DNA from: Gari tellinella
Lineage: Eukaryota > Mollusca > Bivalvia > Cardiida > Psammobiidae
NCBI GenBank assembly: GCA_922989275.2
Contig: OV277860.1
Location: 45,702,400 to 45,766,399, forward strand
Direction of reading: 5' to 3'
DNA: 64,000 nucleotides
Shown here: in pieces, positions 10,806 to 21,199 of the stretch
Layout of the letters: every line of letters begins with the position of its first letter
How positions within the stretch are numbered: the first letter of the stretch is position 1
Notes under the pieces: model-generated
Database searches by the model: none
Told to the model about the DNA's origin: nothing
The model's input: only the letters and a program-made list of their open reading frames with translations
Made by a program: the position numbers and the translations under genes

Positions 10806-11056
10806 GAGCCCTAACAGATGGCTGCTTAAGTTAAACCTGTATTCCATAACCTATACCTTGTTTTGAAGACAGGTGACCACTTGAAGCAAGTTGAAAGGCA
10901 GATTGCGCCTTAATGCACACACTGCTTAACTTTCAGCCTGCTTTGAGCCACCATCTGGTAGGTAATGGAAAATGTTTTTTATTGTGCTTATTCTGGACTG
11001 TATAAAGTTGATGAATGAATTAAATGCAAGGAAATATGTATCTATGGAGAAATAGG
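10806..11056. mobile_element. Family A element, diverged
   Basis: Internal marks are GAAGACAGGTGACCACTTGA, GAAAGGCAGATTGCG and TTAACTTTCAGCCTGCTTTG. The right end is TATCTATGGAGAAATAGG followed by TTAA. Confidence 0.65.
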
Positions 11057-11146
11057 TTAAAGCAGGGTGATCAGCTGAAAATAAAGCAAAAAGCTCCTGC
11101 TTCAAGCAGACAACTGTATTAAACATTTCAAAACTAAAACCATGTA

Positions 11147-11351
11147 CAGTAAAATCTCTCTATTACGGCCACCTAACCAAAGACTAATTGGTTGTATAAA
11201 AGACAGGCGACAGCTTAAAGCAAGGTACCAGTAAAACAGAAAGCTCCTAAAGGAGCTTTCTGTTTTACTGTCACATTGCTTTAAGCAGTCACCTGTCATA
11301 AACACCTAATAATTAAGACATTTAAGTGTCTGTATTAGAGAGGTTTTGCTG
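11147..11351. mobile_element. Family E TA-flanked element
   Basis: TA flanks both ends. The ends read CAGTAAAATCTCTCTATTAC and ATTAGAGAGGTTTTGCTG. The central palindrome is GTAAAACAGAAAGCTCCT opposite AGGAGCTTTCTGTTTTAC. At 205 bp it is the most complete E copy in the window. Confidence 0.8.
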
Positions 11352-11734
11352 TATTTAAAACATTCACCAACAGTTTGGATCCAGATTAGGCTCCCTAAAT
11401 TGTAGTGTGGCTCCGAACTGTTGAAGCCTTTTATCAGCAACTGCTTGTTCAAATTTTATGAACATTGCTAAGATCCATCTCTACCAAGTGAAGTGCATAT
11501 TGTGTTTTGGTTTCGATTCGATGATCAATTCCTTGGTCTTCATTTAGTTTCCTTGTTGTGGCAAAATATCTATTGTAAACATTGTACTTTAGACATTCAT
11601 AGTTGGGCACTGTAGGCTTAAAAGTTAGTACAGTAATGACCCTAAGAAATGGAACAGACAGGCCTGAGCAAACAGTGTAGACCCTGGCCAGACTGTTTCA
11701 TCAGGAGCAGTCTGATCAGGATCTATGCTGTTTG

Positions 11735-11897
11735 CAGGGCTCCAGTTAAGGGGAGTTTATTTAAAAAAATAAAATCTTTTTTTCTGCTTTAAACCCTATG
11801 GTGTCACTACTCATTAGAAACACCATAGGATTTAGTGCTAAAATGAGTGAGAAAATGTTGGATTTGTTCAGTGTACTCCCTCTCATCTGGAGCCCTG
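11735..11897. mobile_element. Family C element with 6-bp flanking repeat
   Basis: The ends are CAGGGCTCCAGTTAAG and TCATCTGGAGCCCTG, flanked by TGTTTG on both sides. It is slightly shortened around the central palindrome. Just upstream, 11640..11734 is another palindromic repeat (CAAACAGTGTAGACCCTG) also seen at 23812..23900. Confidence 0.7.
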
Positions 11898-12130
11898 TGT
11901 TTGCCATTCATTTTGCACCTTTTGGACAAATTACTGTGTGATAAAAGTTATTAATTCAAATTTTAGGATAATTACAGCTGTTACACAGGGTGTCGGCATG
12001 TTTTTGATTTTTTACGTTATTTCAACAAATTCTTGTTACACTATATCTCATTACAATACCTTGTACTGGCCTTTGTCTTTTTACCGGAGAAAGACTTGTA
12101 GACTAACTCACTGGAATTTTTGTTCTCTAG

Positions 12131-12280
12131 GAAGGTTTCCAAGCTTCACTTCAAGGACCATGAGGTGTGCTGTCTTTGCCTGAAGTTATTACAGGCTCTG
12201 GTTCCCAGCCTAGCTGTCACTGACAGTGGGGACATGAGTGAGTGCAGGGAATCAGCTATACATCTCATGCAGGCTTTCAT
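12131..12280 (+). CDS. ATM: ATM exon 6
   Basis: The acceptor is TTGTTCTCTAG and the donor is AT|GTAAGA. The peptide runs KVSKLHFKDHEVCCLCLKLL then QALVPSLAVTDSGDMSECRE and ends IHLMQAFM/I. It corresponds to human [20 protein letters not shown] through FLTVIGAF. The split codon AT+C is completed by exon 7 as Ile. Confidence 0.94.
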
Positions 12281-12318
12281 GTAAGACTAAGACTCTTCAA
12301 ATAGCCAACCTGTGTTAA

Positions 12319-12563
12319 CCCATTACCCCATAAATACGCCTTTTAACCCTTCTAATTTATTCATCCAAAGAAGAAAATAGTTCCTATTTATTAAGTTATG
12401 ATTATGTACTATTAGAAAAAATGTCTTTATCCTAGCAGGTGATAGGTTAAAACAGATTGAAAGAAAAGCAGAATGTGCCTCAAGGCTTTACTTTCAACCT
12501 GCTTCAACTTAGTTCAAGTGGTCACCTATCTTCAAAACTAGAAACATGCTATTGGGTAATGGG
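12319..12563. mobile_element. Family A element
   Basis: TTAA|CCCATTACCCCATAAA and GTAATGGG|TTAA bound the element. It begins 38 bp after the exon 6 donor. The central palindrome is eroded, with CAGAATGTGCCTCAAGG then CTTTACTTTCAACC. Confidence 0.8.
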
Positions 12564-12639
12564 TTAAGCTGCCTCATGGGTAATGGGTTAAGCTGCCTCA
12601 TGAATTATGATGAATAAGCAATTTTAGGCTCTTCAAATA

Positions 12640-13327
12640 GTAAACCTTTCCCCTATTGAAGCCCATTTGGTACATTTAATTTATTCGGCAACTGTAGAAA
12701 ATAATTCCAATTTATACAGTAATAATTTTCTCTATCCTGATATATAGTAGCTTAAAGCAGATTGAAAGTATTTATAGCAAAATATGCTTTAAGATGCATT
12801 CTGCTTTACTTTCAACCTGCTTTAAGTGATCACCTGTCTTCAAAATTAGAAAAAGGCTATGGGGTACAGGGTTAAATTGCCACATATAATAGGATGAATA
12901 AAAAGTTTTTGAGACGATATTGCAGACTAACCCACTACCCCTTAGCCTGTTTCTATTTTTAAAAACAGGTGACCACTTAAAGCTGGTTGAAAGTAAAGTT
13001 TGATAATTGGATGGAATATTTATAATGAAACTTAAAGAGATGGCTGCTTAACCCTTTATTTCGTAGTCTATATCCTGTTTTGAAGACAGGTGACCATTTA
13101 AAGCAGGTTGAAAATAATGACCATTTAAAACAGGTTGAAAAAAAAGCAGATTGCACCTTAAGGTGCATTTTGCTTTACTTTTAACCTGCTTTAAGCTTTC
13201 ATCTGCTAGGATATAGAATATATTACTTATGATGCATATTCATGACTCTATAAATTGGAATCCTTTTCGTAAATGGAGGAATAAATTAGAGGCTCATAAT
13301 CTTGGCATATTTATGGGGTAATGGACT
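12640..13327. mobile_element. Cluster of diverged family A copies
   Basis: One copy lies at about 12648..12872. A composite at 12927..13327 shows the A left end twice (TAACCCACTACCCC near 12927 and TGCTTAACCCTTTATTTCG near 13045) and a duplicated CATTTAAA-CAGGTTGAAA segment near 13095 and 13121. Confidence 0.65.
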
Positions 13328-13348
13328 AATGTAGAACAAAAGTAAATA

Positions 13349-13541
13349 CAGAGCTCCAGATAAGGGGAGTATTTCAAAAACTAAAATCTTTATTTCTGCA
13401 TTAAACCCTATGGTGTTACTACTCATTAGAATCGTCTCTTCGAGACGATTCTAATGAGTAGTAACACCATAGGATTTGGTGCTGAAATAAGTGAGAAAAT
13501 GTTGGATTTGTTCAGTTTACCCCCTCTTATCTGGAGCCCTG
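13349..13541. mobile_element. Family C element, near full length
   Basis: The ends are CAGAGCTCCAGATAAG and CTTATCTGGAGCCCTG. The central palindrome is perfect: CTACTCATTAGAATCGTCTC opposite GAGACGATTCTAATGAGTAG. The flanks AGTAAATA and AGTAAAAG match at 6 of 8 positions. Confidence 0.8.
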
Positions 13542-14006
13542 AGTAAAAGGATTAATCATAATAAACAATTACATGTCAAGGAGTGATATGGTTCCAGATA
13601 ATGGTTATCTGGACAAGTAAACATATAATCAAGGCCTTGTGATATTTATTATAATAATTATGTGGACGCGACGGCTGGCCTTGATATACACTGTTTGAAA
13701 TGCAATAAGTCAGGTTTTGTCATGGCATGGCTCAAATATATAATATAAACCTTTAAATTGCTGACTCTGCCAATTTCCAAGTATGTTTACACTGACTCAT
13801 GACAGGTTTGTCTCAAGAATAATTGAATTTGTGGCAAATAGTGCAGACCCTGATCAGAGGGCTTCTTTAAGAGTCCTCTCATCTTGGTCTCCACTGTTTG
13901 CAAAATATTGTATACTTGTATTTTCTCTAACTACGGGTTAAACCGATCTTCAATTGATTCTTACCATAACATAGGAATCAAGCCCAATATTTTAGTGCTG
14001 ATTAAC

Positions 14007-14249
14007 CCATTACCCCATAGCCTGTTTCTAGTATTGAAAATAAGTGATCACTTAAAGCAGGTTGAAAGTAAAGCAGAATGTGCTTTAAGGCACATTCTGC
14101 TTTACTTTCAGCCTGCTTTAACCTATAATCTGCTAGAATATAGAAAAAGTATCTTATAATACTAATTCATTACTATATTATTTGAAATTATTTTCTTCAG
14201 TGGAGGAATAAATTACAGGCGTAAAAAGGCGTATTTATGGGGTTATGGG
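14007..14249. mobile_element. Family A element, intact TTAA boundaries
   Basis: TTAA lies at 14003..14006 and 14250..14253. The palindrome AAAGTAAAGCAGAATGTGC opposite GCACATTCTGCTTTACTTT is perfect. Decayed palindromic repeats lie just upstream at 13640..13905. Confidence 0.85.
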
Positions 14250-14324
14250 TTAAGGTGCTGTGTTATTTTACTAGCCCCCAGCATAAAAACCATGATGCTC
14301 TGCTTAGGTATTGTTAGAAATTAG

Positions 14325-14421
14325 CTCTTACAAGAAGATGTTTTACAGCAATCGACAAGACAAGGGCTATCCAGAGTCTGTGAGATTATGCCTCCTTCAG
14401 ATAGTGCAACAGTTTATCATA
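14325..14421 (+). CDS. ATM: ATM exon 7
   Basis: The acceptor is GAAATTAG at 14324 and the donor is ATA|GTAAGT. One base completes the split Ile codon, then SYKKMFYSNRQDKGYPESVR and LCLLQIVQQFII follow, matching human [20 protein letters not shown]. Two other AGs downstream (near 14334 and 14348) are rejected because they break phase. Fragments of this exon's 3' end recur at 15195..15262 and 16624..16672. Confidence 0.9.
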
Positions 14422-14587
14422 GTAAGTATTTGTGTTTTCTTCTGACATGGCCGAGTTATTTTTAGATTGGAACAGTCTAAAACTGAAAAATGGGATGATC
14501 ATAATGCTCGATGATTTCTGTAGAGCCAGCTCGAGGTTTTGAATTGTGGAATGTACAATGGAGAAGACATTATTCTTTCCCGTTTAA

Positions 14588-14827
14588 CCCTTTGAACCCT
14601 AGTCCCACATATTGGCGTCCTTTTCAAACTGTGTACATGTAAATAGTACACTTGTCCAGTGCAAACAGTGAAGATCCAGATCAGAGGGCTCCGAAAGGAG
14701 CCCTCTGATCAGGGTCTTCACTGTTTGTCAATGCCAAACATTGACAAAAACAACCCTAAAAGTCAGAAATTGACTACACTAAAATGGAAACTGGAATTGT
14801 CTTTTTAAAGTTTCAGGGAGGAAAGAG
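14588..14827. mobile_element. Family B element, inverted, complete
   Basis: TTAA lies at 14584..14587 and 14828..14831. The ends are CCCTTTGAACCCTAG and TTTCAGGGAGGAAAGAG. The hairpin CAGATCAGAGGGCTCC opposite GGAGCCCTCTGATC is perfect. Confidence 0.85.
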
Positions 14828-14889
14828 TTAAACACAAACGCAATGCACTAAGCTGTAGAAAATACCAACTTTTAGATACTTCTGTCTAT

Positions 14890-15194
14890 TTTATCTGAGT
14901 GGCAAACAGGTTGGAGCCTGATCAGATGCCGGTTTACCCGGCATCTGATCTGGCTCCAACATGTTTGCAATGGAAATAAGTTTTAGGGTAAACGGACTTA
15001 TTGGGCAAGAATAACGTATCAGTAAAGTTAGCGCAGCAGTCTCATGCTGCATGATGATCATGCTTATCTCAAGTAGGAAAGTATATAAATATATATCCGA
15101 TGTTATCCTGTTACCTATTTACCATTATAAACTATTCTGTTCTAAAAATAACTCTACCATGTCAGAAAAATGGGATAATACCAGATGCAACCTA
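14890..15194. other. Intron 7 segment, palindrome and unassigned DNA
   Basis: GGCAAACAGGTTGGAGCC..GGCTCCAACATGTTTGCA around 14900..14970 is a D/O-like palindrome with a GCCGGTTTACCCGGC centre. Nothing was recognised from 14975 to 15194. Confidence 0.45.
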
Positions 15195-15262
15195 GTCTGT
15201 TAGATTATGTCTCCTTCAGATAGTGATACTAGTAATTAATCATCGTAAGTGCCAGGTACACC
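15195..15262 (+). pseudogene. Partial copy of the exon 7 3' end and donor
   Basis: GTTAGATTATGTCTCCTTCA followed by GATAGTG, then AATTAATCATCGTAAGTG, resembles exon 7 at about 14380..14428 (AGATTATGCCTCCTTCAGAT, TTTATCATAGTAAGT). A small replacement (ATACTAGTA) changes the frame and there is no acceptor, so it cannot act as an exon. Confidence 0.6.
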
Positions 15263-15359
15263 CTAGCTAAGTTACTTCTTATGTTTATTTACTACTTGAT
15301 TGATTTTATAAACACTGAGAGTTATTCCCCTTTCCCACATAATTCTTGCATCAATATTA

Positions 15360-16080
15360 TGAGTTATTTTCCTTTTTGGCCGGATTGAAAATGTTGTCTA
15401 TAGATTGGCGAATGCCGTCCTTCCGTCTGTCTGTCTGTCTGTCCGAGCGCACGAAAGGTCCTTTGTTGGGTAGGGAGAACAATAGATTCCATTCATTCCG
15501 TGATTGCCCTATTGTTATTGTTGGGTATTTTAGTGCACTGTTGGGTACTTTTAAACAAAAAATATACCCAACAAATGTCCAACTGTGAGAACGTCCGTCC
15601 GTCCTCACTTTGGTTGACCTTTTTGTTAGTGTCAGTTTTAGTCAAAGTTTAAGTCCTACAGCAACCAAATTTGGCATGTACAGTTGTAGTGAGGTCATCA
15701 TCACATGCCATGGGTAACTAGGTCACTGTGACCTAGATTTCAAGGTTCAATGACTTAGAGAATTCTTGGTTAACCTTTTCGTTTGCGTCTTGGTTTACCT
15801 TTTTGGTAGTGTCAGTTTTAGTCAAATTTAAGTCCTACAGCAACCAAATTTGGCATGTACAGTTGTAGTGAGGTCATCATCACATGCCATGGGTAACTAG
15901 GTCACTGTGACCTAGATTTCAAGGTTCAATGACTTAGAGAATTCTTGGTTAACCTTTTCGTTTGCGTCTTGGTTTACCTTTTTGTTAGTGTCAGTTTTAG
16001 TCAAATTTAAGTCCTACAGCAACCAAATTTGGCATGTACAGTTGTAGTGAGGTCATCATCACATGCCATGGGTAACTATA
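15360..16080. repeat. Tandem repeat block (about 179-bp unit)
   Basis: CTGTCTGTCTGTCCG at 15425 and GTCCGTCCGTCC at 15593 are microsatellites. From about 15609 a 179-bp unit beginning TTGGTTGACCTTTTTGTTAG repeats about 2.6 times (starts near 15609, 15788 and 15967) with few differences. It includes GGTCACTGTGACC palindromes. This is the core of an I/H-type element. Confidence 0.8.
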
Positions 16081-16155
16081 TTATATATAGAGGATATTGA
16101 ATGAGTGTTTTTTCAGTAATGAATTTATTGAACGAGTTGGATGAATTTAATATCC

Positions 16156-16551
16156 TATTTATCACATAAACAAATGACACGAAAATCCGAAAGGTCTTAC
16201 TTTCACTTTTGCCCTCGGCTCTTAGGTAAACGATTCGTCATAGGTTATCATTGTAACGTCTAAATTTGAAAAACAGTTTGAGTCACTGTTAATACTAAAG
16301 TCTACGTGGTATTAAGTTTAGCCTGATTTGCAGCCTGAGTTTGCGAGACTGCTAGGGATAATGTTTCTAGGACACTTCGAAATGTTTCAATACCTAGTGG
16401 TGATCTACGTTTGTCTAGATTCTCTTAACTGATTTACAGTCGGCGTAGTAGTACATTATTTTGATGATTCGAAAATTAGTATAAAATATATGCCCAGTGG
16501 GTCATACGATTTTTACGGCCCTCTATATTTTGCACGTTTATGTGATAAATA
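16156..16551. mobile_element. Element with 16-bp perfect terminal inverted repeats
   Basis: TATTTATCACATAAAC at 16156..16171 and its exact complement GTTTATGTGATAAATA at 16536..16551 bound 396 bp. No ORF of note was seen inside. Similar TTTATCACAT strings occur at 17624 and near position 30, so this end sequence recurs in the window. Confidence 0.65.
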
Positions 16552-16623
16552 TATATATAAAGCAAAAGTGCAGACAATCCGGCCATACCGACATTGGCGG
16601 TTTCTCGTCTACACTTTCTTTTC

Positions 16624-16672
16624 CGCAACAATTTATCATAGTAAGTGCCAGATGCACCCTAGCTAAGTTACT
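16624..16672 (+). pseudogene. Second partial copy of the exon 7 donor
   Basis: GCAACAATTTATCATAGTAAGTG matches the exon 7 end at 14406..14428. The following TGCACCCTAGCTAAGTTACT is shared with the copy at 15262. Only about 14 coding bases remain, so it is a relic of a duplicated exon-intron junction. Confidence 0.6.
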
Positions 16673-16844
16673 TCCTATATTTCTGTTTTACTTCCATCTT
16701 GCTTTACTTTCATCTTGCTTCCGAAAGGAACTTTCTGTTCAACTTTCATCTTACTTTAAGCTGTCATTAAACTTTTATTTAGCCTTCATTTTTGTGATCA
16801 TAAAAGAAGTTTGATTGTATTAGGCTTCCTTTTCGTGGTGTTAA

Positions 16845-17086
16845 CCCAGTACCCAATAGCCTTGTTCTAGTTTTGAAAATAGGTGACCTCTTAAAGCAGG
16901 TTGAAAGTAAAGCAGAATGTGCCTTAAGGCACATTCTGCTTTACTTTCAGCCTGCTTTAAGCTACCATCTGCTAGAATATAGAATTTTTTTCATATGGTA
17001 CATGTTCATGACTGTAAAAATTGGAACTTATTTCTTCAGTGGAGCAATATTTTAGAGGCGTAAAAAGCCATTTATGAGTAAATGGG
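16845..17086. mobile_element. Family A element, intact TTAA boundaries
   Basis: TTAA lies at 16841..16844 and 17087..17090, with a perfect central palindrome. Its right end is 46 bp from exon 8. An E-like fragment (CTTCCGAAAGGAACTTTCTG) lies at 16680..16790. Confidence 0.85.
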
Positions 17087-17132
17087 TTAATAGAGAAGTT
17101 GACTTCAAGTTGTACTGTATTCTGTTTGTCAG

Positions 17133-17275
17133 TGTGATCCAGAGAGTGATTGGACCATGCTGATGGGCCCTGAAGATGCCGGTGATGCCCAGGTCTCTCC
17201 TGGTAAAATGTTTGTAGACTACGCTGCTGACCTGAGCTACACTGTCAGAATGCATGTTGCCTCTGCCGTATATCA
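17133..17275 (+). CDS. ATM: ATM exon 8
   Basis: The acceptor is TCTGTTTGTCAG and the donor is CA|GTGAGT. The peptide CDPESDWTMLMGPEDAGDAQ then [20 protein letters not shown] aligns with human ADPYSKWAILNVMGKDF and [29 protein letters not shown] is a strongly conserved HEAT-type helix. Confidence 0.97.
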
Positions 17276-17504
17276 GTGAGTAGACAACTTTGTTTCTCTC
17301 CAGTCCAATAAGAATGATAGTGTTAAATACAGGTGTCAGCTTAACCCAAAATGCTGTAAAAAATGCTGTTTTATCACATAATCTGCTATCTGGGAGTGAC
17401 ATAAAGCCATTATGTAAATATCGTAATCCACTAGTGGAATATCGTTTTTTGGACTCCGGCCCAACCTGTTCGTCCACAAGCGCTGCATGTAGCGGGGCGC
17501 CAAA

Positions 17505-17512
17505 TGACGTCA
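17505..17512. promoter_or_regulatory. Palindromic CRE-like site TGACGTCA
   Basis: AATGACGTCATTTACGTCGTCG contains the full 8-bp CREB/ATF consensus. It lies inside intron 8 in repeat-like DNA, so any function is speculative. Confidence 0.3.
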
Positions 17513-17623
17513 TTTACGTCGTCGTTAACGTAAACAACGTAACGTTTTGGCGGAAAATCTATATAGCGGAGGGTCTACAAACTACGGCTTCAATCAATTT
17601 AAAAGGTGCTTAAACTTGTAATG

Positions 17624-17786
17624 TGATAAATAGAATCTCATATTCGTGCTCATTATTTATCATTTTTAATAAACTCGTTGACTAAAATGAATATGACGCT
17701 CGCCAAGGCTCGCGTCATATTATTTTAGTCAACTCGTTTATTAAATATGATAAATAATGAGCACTCATACAAGATCCTCTATTTAT
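17624..17786. mobile_element. Fold-back element with GCTCGCCAAGGCTCGC core
   Basis: Arms of about 75 bp include GCTCATTATTTATCAT opposite ATGATAAATAATGAGC and ACTCGTTGACTAAAAT opposite ATTTTAGTCAACTCGT, meeting at GACGCTCGCCAAGGCTCGCG. A relative with the same core lies at 24778..24933. Confidence 0.75.
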
Positions 17787-18240
17787 GCCCCCGGCATCTA
17801 TAGATGCGGAGGCATGTAGTGATCGTCTTGTCTGTCTGTCAATCCCTATGTGCATCCATCCTTCTGTCTGTCCGTAACAAGGTTAATCGCCAATTCTCAT
17901 ATTCTTGGCGTTTCTCATAATCTCGGGGCTTACGAATACAGATGAAATGGTCACTCCTGACATCTGGAAATATATAAACTTTTTCCCTCCGACAAATTTC
18001 TGTTGAAAATTTTGTATGGACCCATAAAACATCAATTGGATTTGGATTATCCTTTTTCGAAATTTCACATGTAAAACCGGTTGCATATTATCATTTATTT
18101 AATACTAGTGCATGGTTAAATCTCAACAAACAAAAACTGATACCACAGACGCAACATTTTTCCATATGATAGATTACAAATGACTCTAAAACTGAAGAGT
18201 TTACCCCCTGCTTGAAACAGGCTATGGGGTAATAGGTTAA
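17787..18240. mobile_element. Family I 5' fragment and family A end
   Basis: TATGCCCCCGGCATCTATAG with ATGCGGAGGCATGTAG is the hairpin start of the I elements at 40628 and 63520, cut short after the GTCTGTCTGTC run. ACAGGCTATGGGGTAATAGG then TTAA at 18237..18240 is the right end of a family A element. Confidence 0.6.
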
Positions 18241-18255
18241 TTGATTTTTCAACAG

Positions 18256-18364
18256 GTTGTTTGTACATAAGGGAACTAACAGCTGGGTATGTGTGGATCA
18301 AAAAGTACAGGAGAGTTTCCTAACCTTGCTGCATGATAACCTTCGGGAATCCTTGGACTTGCAG
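18256..18364 (+). CDS. ATM: ATM exon 9
   Basis: The acceptor is TTTTTCAACAG and the donor is CAG|GTATGT. CA+G gives Gln, then LFVHKGTNSWVCVDQKVQES and FLTLLHDNLRESLDLQ, matching human [20 protein letters not shown] and QTAFENAYLKAQ. A family A end stops 15 bp upstream of the exon. Confidence 0.95.
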
Positions 18365-18465
18365 GTATGTTTAATCCCATTCACCTCAATGCGTTATCTC
18401 ATTCACCCCTGATACTTCAAATGAAACATTCCATTTTCAAATTAAGTCTAGTCCAGTTTTGACCA

Positions 18466-19380
18466 CCGTATATACGCAGCCATAAGTTGACTTTTTCAGA
18501 CTCCAAAATCAATCTCAGAAACCCTAATCGACTTATGGCCCAGACCCAAGATTTTTCAAGACTTTCCGATTAAAAACACTCTACTGATAACAAATTTAGA
18601 AGCAAAATATTCCCCCACCCTATTTTACAATCTGTATCTAGATACAAAATAACTTGCATTCATACATCACTCGGTACAGGTAATCCAGGTTCAATTTGCA
18701 AGCCTCGCGAATGACACTTAATACACTGGTCAGTGAACATGTGTTAAGCTTTGAGAGATTAACCCACGCGATATTTATAAACAACACCCTGGCTTCATGC
18801 AGTGTCATCGTGACCACTGATCAGCTGTGTGTACACACGCTGGGCGTTGGTCTAATTTACATTGTAAACACATCATGTAAAGTGACGTAACGGCATAGCT
18901 ACTTTTGAGTAGGCCGAAAGTCGAGATTGATTATAGAGGTGTTGAAGATGTTTCATTGGGTAATTGCTTTAATTATCACGGATTAACATGAGAGCTGTAC
19001 ACAAAGGAAACTGCAGACATACCCTATTCTTAGAGGTACGAAGAGATTCAGTAAAGTAAATTAAGAGGGTGCTTCACTCGATTTAATTACAACAATTTGC
19101 AAACATTGTCTGAATAAGTGACAAATGAGGCCAATTATTTTGAAAATTTACAAGACTTTGGTCTTATTACTTATCAAAAAGGACTGAATACAGAGCAGTA
19201 TTTTAATTCTTTACATAAATTGTGACTGCTTACAAACTTTCTGATCAGCAAAAATTTGCCGTGCCCGTGATGAAAAATTGATCCGACTTATGGACTGGTC
19301 CACTTAAAAATCCTGAAAATTGAGGAAGAAATAGGGGGTCGACTTATGGTCCAGGTCGACTTATGGCTGCGAATATAGGG
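18466..19380. mobile_element. Element M inserted in a family B remnant
   Basis: Inverted ends share CGCAGCCATAAGT at the left and ACTTATGGCTGCG at the right. The right flank is TA and the left is CA. Flanking AATTAAGTCTAGTCCAGTTT and TGCAAAATGGCAAACAG belong to one split B element. No transposase ORF was recognised in the 915 bp. Confidence 0.7.
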
Positions 19381-19382
19381 TA

Positions 19383-20895
19383 TAAAGGTTTGATTTTATA
19401 AATGTTGCAAAATGGCAAACAGAGCAGATCCAAATAAGGGCATTATGTAGAAAATGCTAGAACATTTTGATCATTTGATACTTTTTTGCAATTTGTACTG
19501 CAATACATGAGGTTATCAATCTTACCATCAGCTCAGGGCCACACACAGTCACCTGGTACTGCAGGTCAGTGACAACATTATACCTATGATCCCTTTTGTA
19601 CCCGAATGGCGTAGGGGTTTATCACCTGCTTAACCTATTACCTGATATCCTATTTCTAGTACTTAAGATAGGTGACTACTTAAAGCAGGTTGAAAGTAAA
19701 GCAGAATGCGCCTTAGGGCATAATATAGAAAATATTCCCTATAATACATATTCATTACTGTTTAAATTAGAACTATTTTCTTCAGCAGATGAATAAATTA
19801 TATCCGCTAAAAGGCGCTTCTATTGGGGAAAGGGTTACCTAGTACTCCGTAGAAACATACTTTTATACCTTTAGTTTATTCCTCCTCTACAGTACCACTT
19901 TATAGTCCTAACAGATGATAGCTTAAATCAGGCTTAAAGTAAATCAGAATGCTTAGTCTGCTCTACTTTCAGCCTGCTTTAAGCAACCACTTGTCTTCAG
20001 TTCTGAAAACAAGCTATGGGAGAGAGTTCAGGCACATTTCTTTGTTTTAGCCATGGCAAGATGTCAAGTCACTTTTTCTTATTGTACTACATTAGTATTA
20101 CTTTGCATGTTATTTTTCTGTGGTGTTATTATTTTTCCTGGTATTCTAGTTTTGCCTGGTCAAACTGACCCTCATGCCGGAATACTGGATAAGATGCCTT
20201 GTTTTTAACCCTTTTGCAAGTGAAAATGCCTTTACCTATAATAATGTCTTGTGGAAATCTCTGTTGATTTTATTACCAAGTTGTACAGCGGTTATTCTTT
20301 CCCAATAAATGCATTTATGCTAAAACTGTTATTTCCATTGCAAACAGTTTAGAGTCAGATTAGACCTTGGGTAACCAAGCGCCTGATAAGGCACCAAACT
20401 GTTTGCCACTGAGATTTTTAAAAAAAAGGTGAGATGTGTCAAATGGTTGTTATTTTCTATGTTTTAAGTGTATTACATATATTGTTTGAGCTTAATTGGG
20501 AAAGAATAACGTCTATCCCACTGTAATATAGAGACATAAGAAACACAAGAGACAAACAGTTTGTCACTTGTCTTTACATTTCTTCTTTCAAATGTCCAAT
20601 ATTGTAACAGCAGACAACAATTTTATGCAGATGATATTGCAGATTTTCAAGGTGTTAATTTTCTGAATTTGTAATCCGTATCCCTTATTTCTGTTCATAT
20701 TTCTGTCTTGATGTAAATGAGATGTGGATTCAGCAAATTTTCTTCTATAATGTTGCCATATAATTTAAGCTGTGTTGCAGTGCGGTAACACCCAAATCAA
20801 ACGATCAAATGACTCTTTTTTTCAATGAAAGTAAGGGTAAAAATTGAGTGATTTTATGTATTAAAGTAAAATGAGAGTTAGATACTTCATAGGAA
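19383..20895. repeat. Family A and D remnants in intron 9
   Basis: A remnants lie at about 19630..19835 (lost right palindrome arm) and 19850..20030. A D-like palindrome (GCAAACAGTTTAGAGTCAG..CACCAAACTGTTTGCC) lies at 20340..20412. The rest, including 20030..20335 and 20413..20895, is unassigned. Confidence 0.55.
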
Positions 20896-20901
20896 ACTCA
20901 T

Positions 20902-21122
20902 TGCTACATAGTCTATTTCTAGTTTTGGAGACAGGTGATCACTTAAAGCAGACAGAAAGTAAAGCAGAATGTGCATTAATGCTTTTCTTTCAGCCTGATT
21001 TAAGCTTTATGTACTAGGATAACTATTTCTTATTTGAATATTCATGACTGTACAAATTGGAGCTATTTTCTTCAGTGGAGGAATAAATTAAAGGCTTAAA
21101 TAGGCATATTTATGGAGTAATG
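20902..21122. mobile_element. Family A element, diverged
   Basis: CATTGCTACATAGTCTATTTC, GACAGGTGATCACTTAAAGC and TATTTATGGAGTAATGGG mark the element. The second palindrome arm is shortened to GCTTTTCTTTCAGCCTG and the terminal TTAA sites are mutated. Confidence 0.65.
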
Positions 21123-21199
21123 GGACAAGAGAATATGGGGATAATGTATAATTAAATGGGGAGAAATCTTGGCACAAAAACTTTTTAAAAAACATTCTA

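Noticed and set aside
15360..15608. Overlapping ORFs on both strands around the GTCTGTCTGTC run
   Set aside because: They are produced by the microsatellite and by an inverted GTTGGGTA repeat. Neither resembles a protein.
16873..17055. Recurring short ORF with LKQVESKAECALRHILLYFQ (also 14032, 53335, 57590, 58080)
   Set aside because: It is the translation of the family A palindrome. The same reading appears on both strands because the DNA is self-complementary, and it is broken in most copies.
17052..17513. 153-codon minus-strand ORF
   Set aside because: It overlaps ATM exon 8 antisense and a family A end. Composition is not protein-like and no domain is recognisable.
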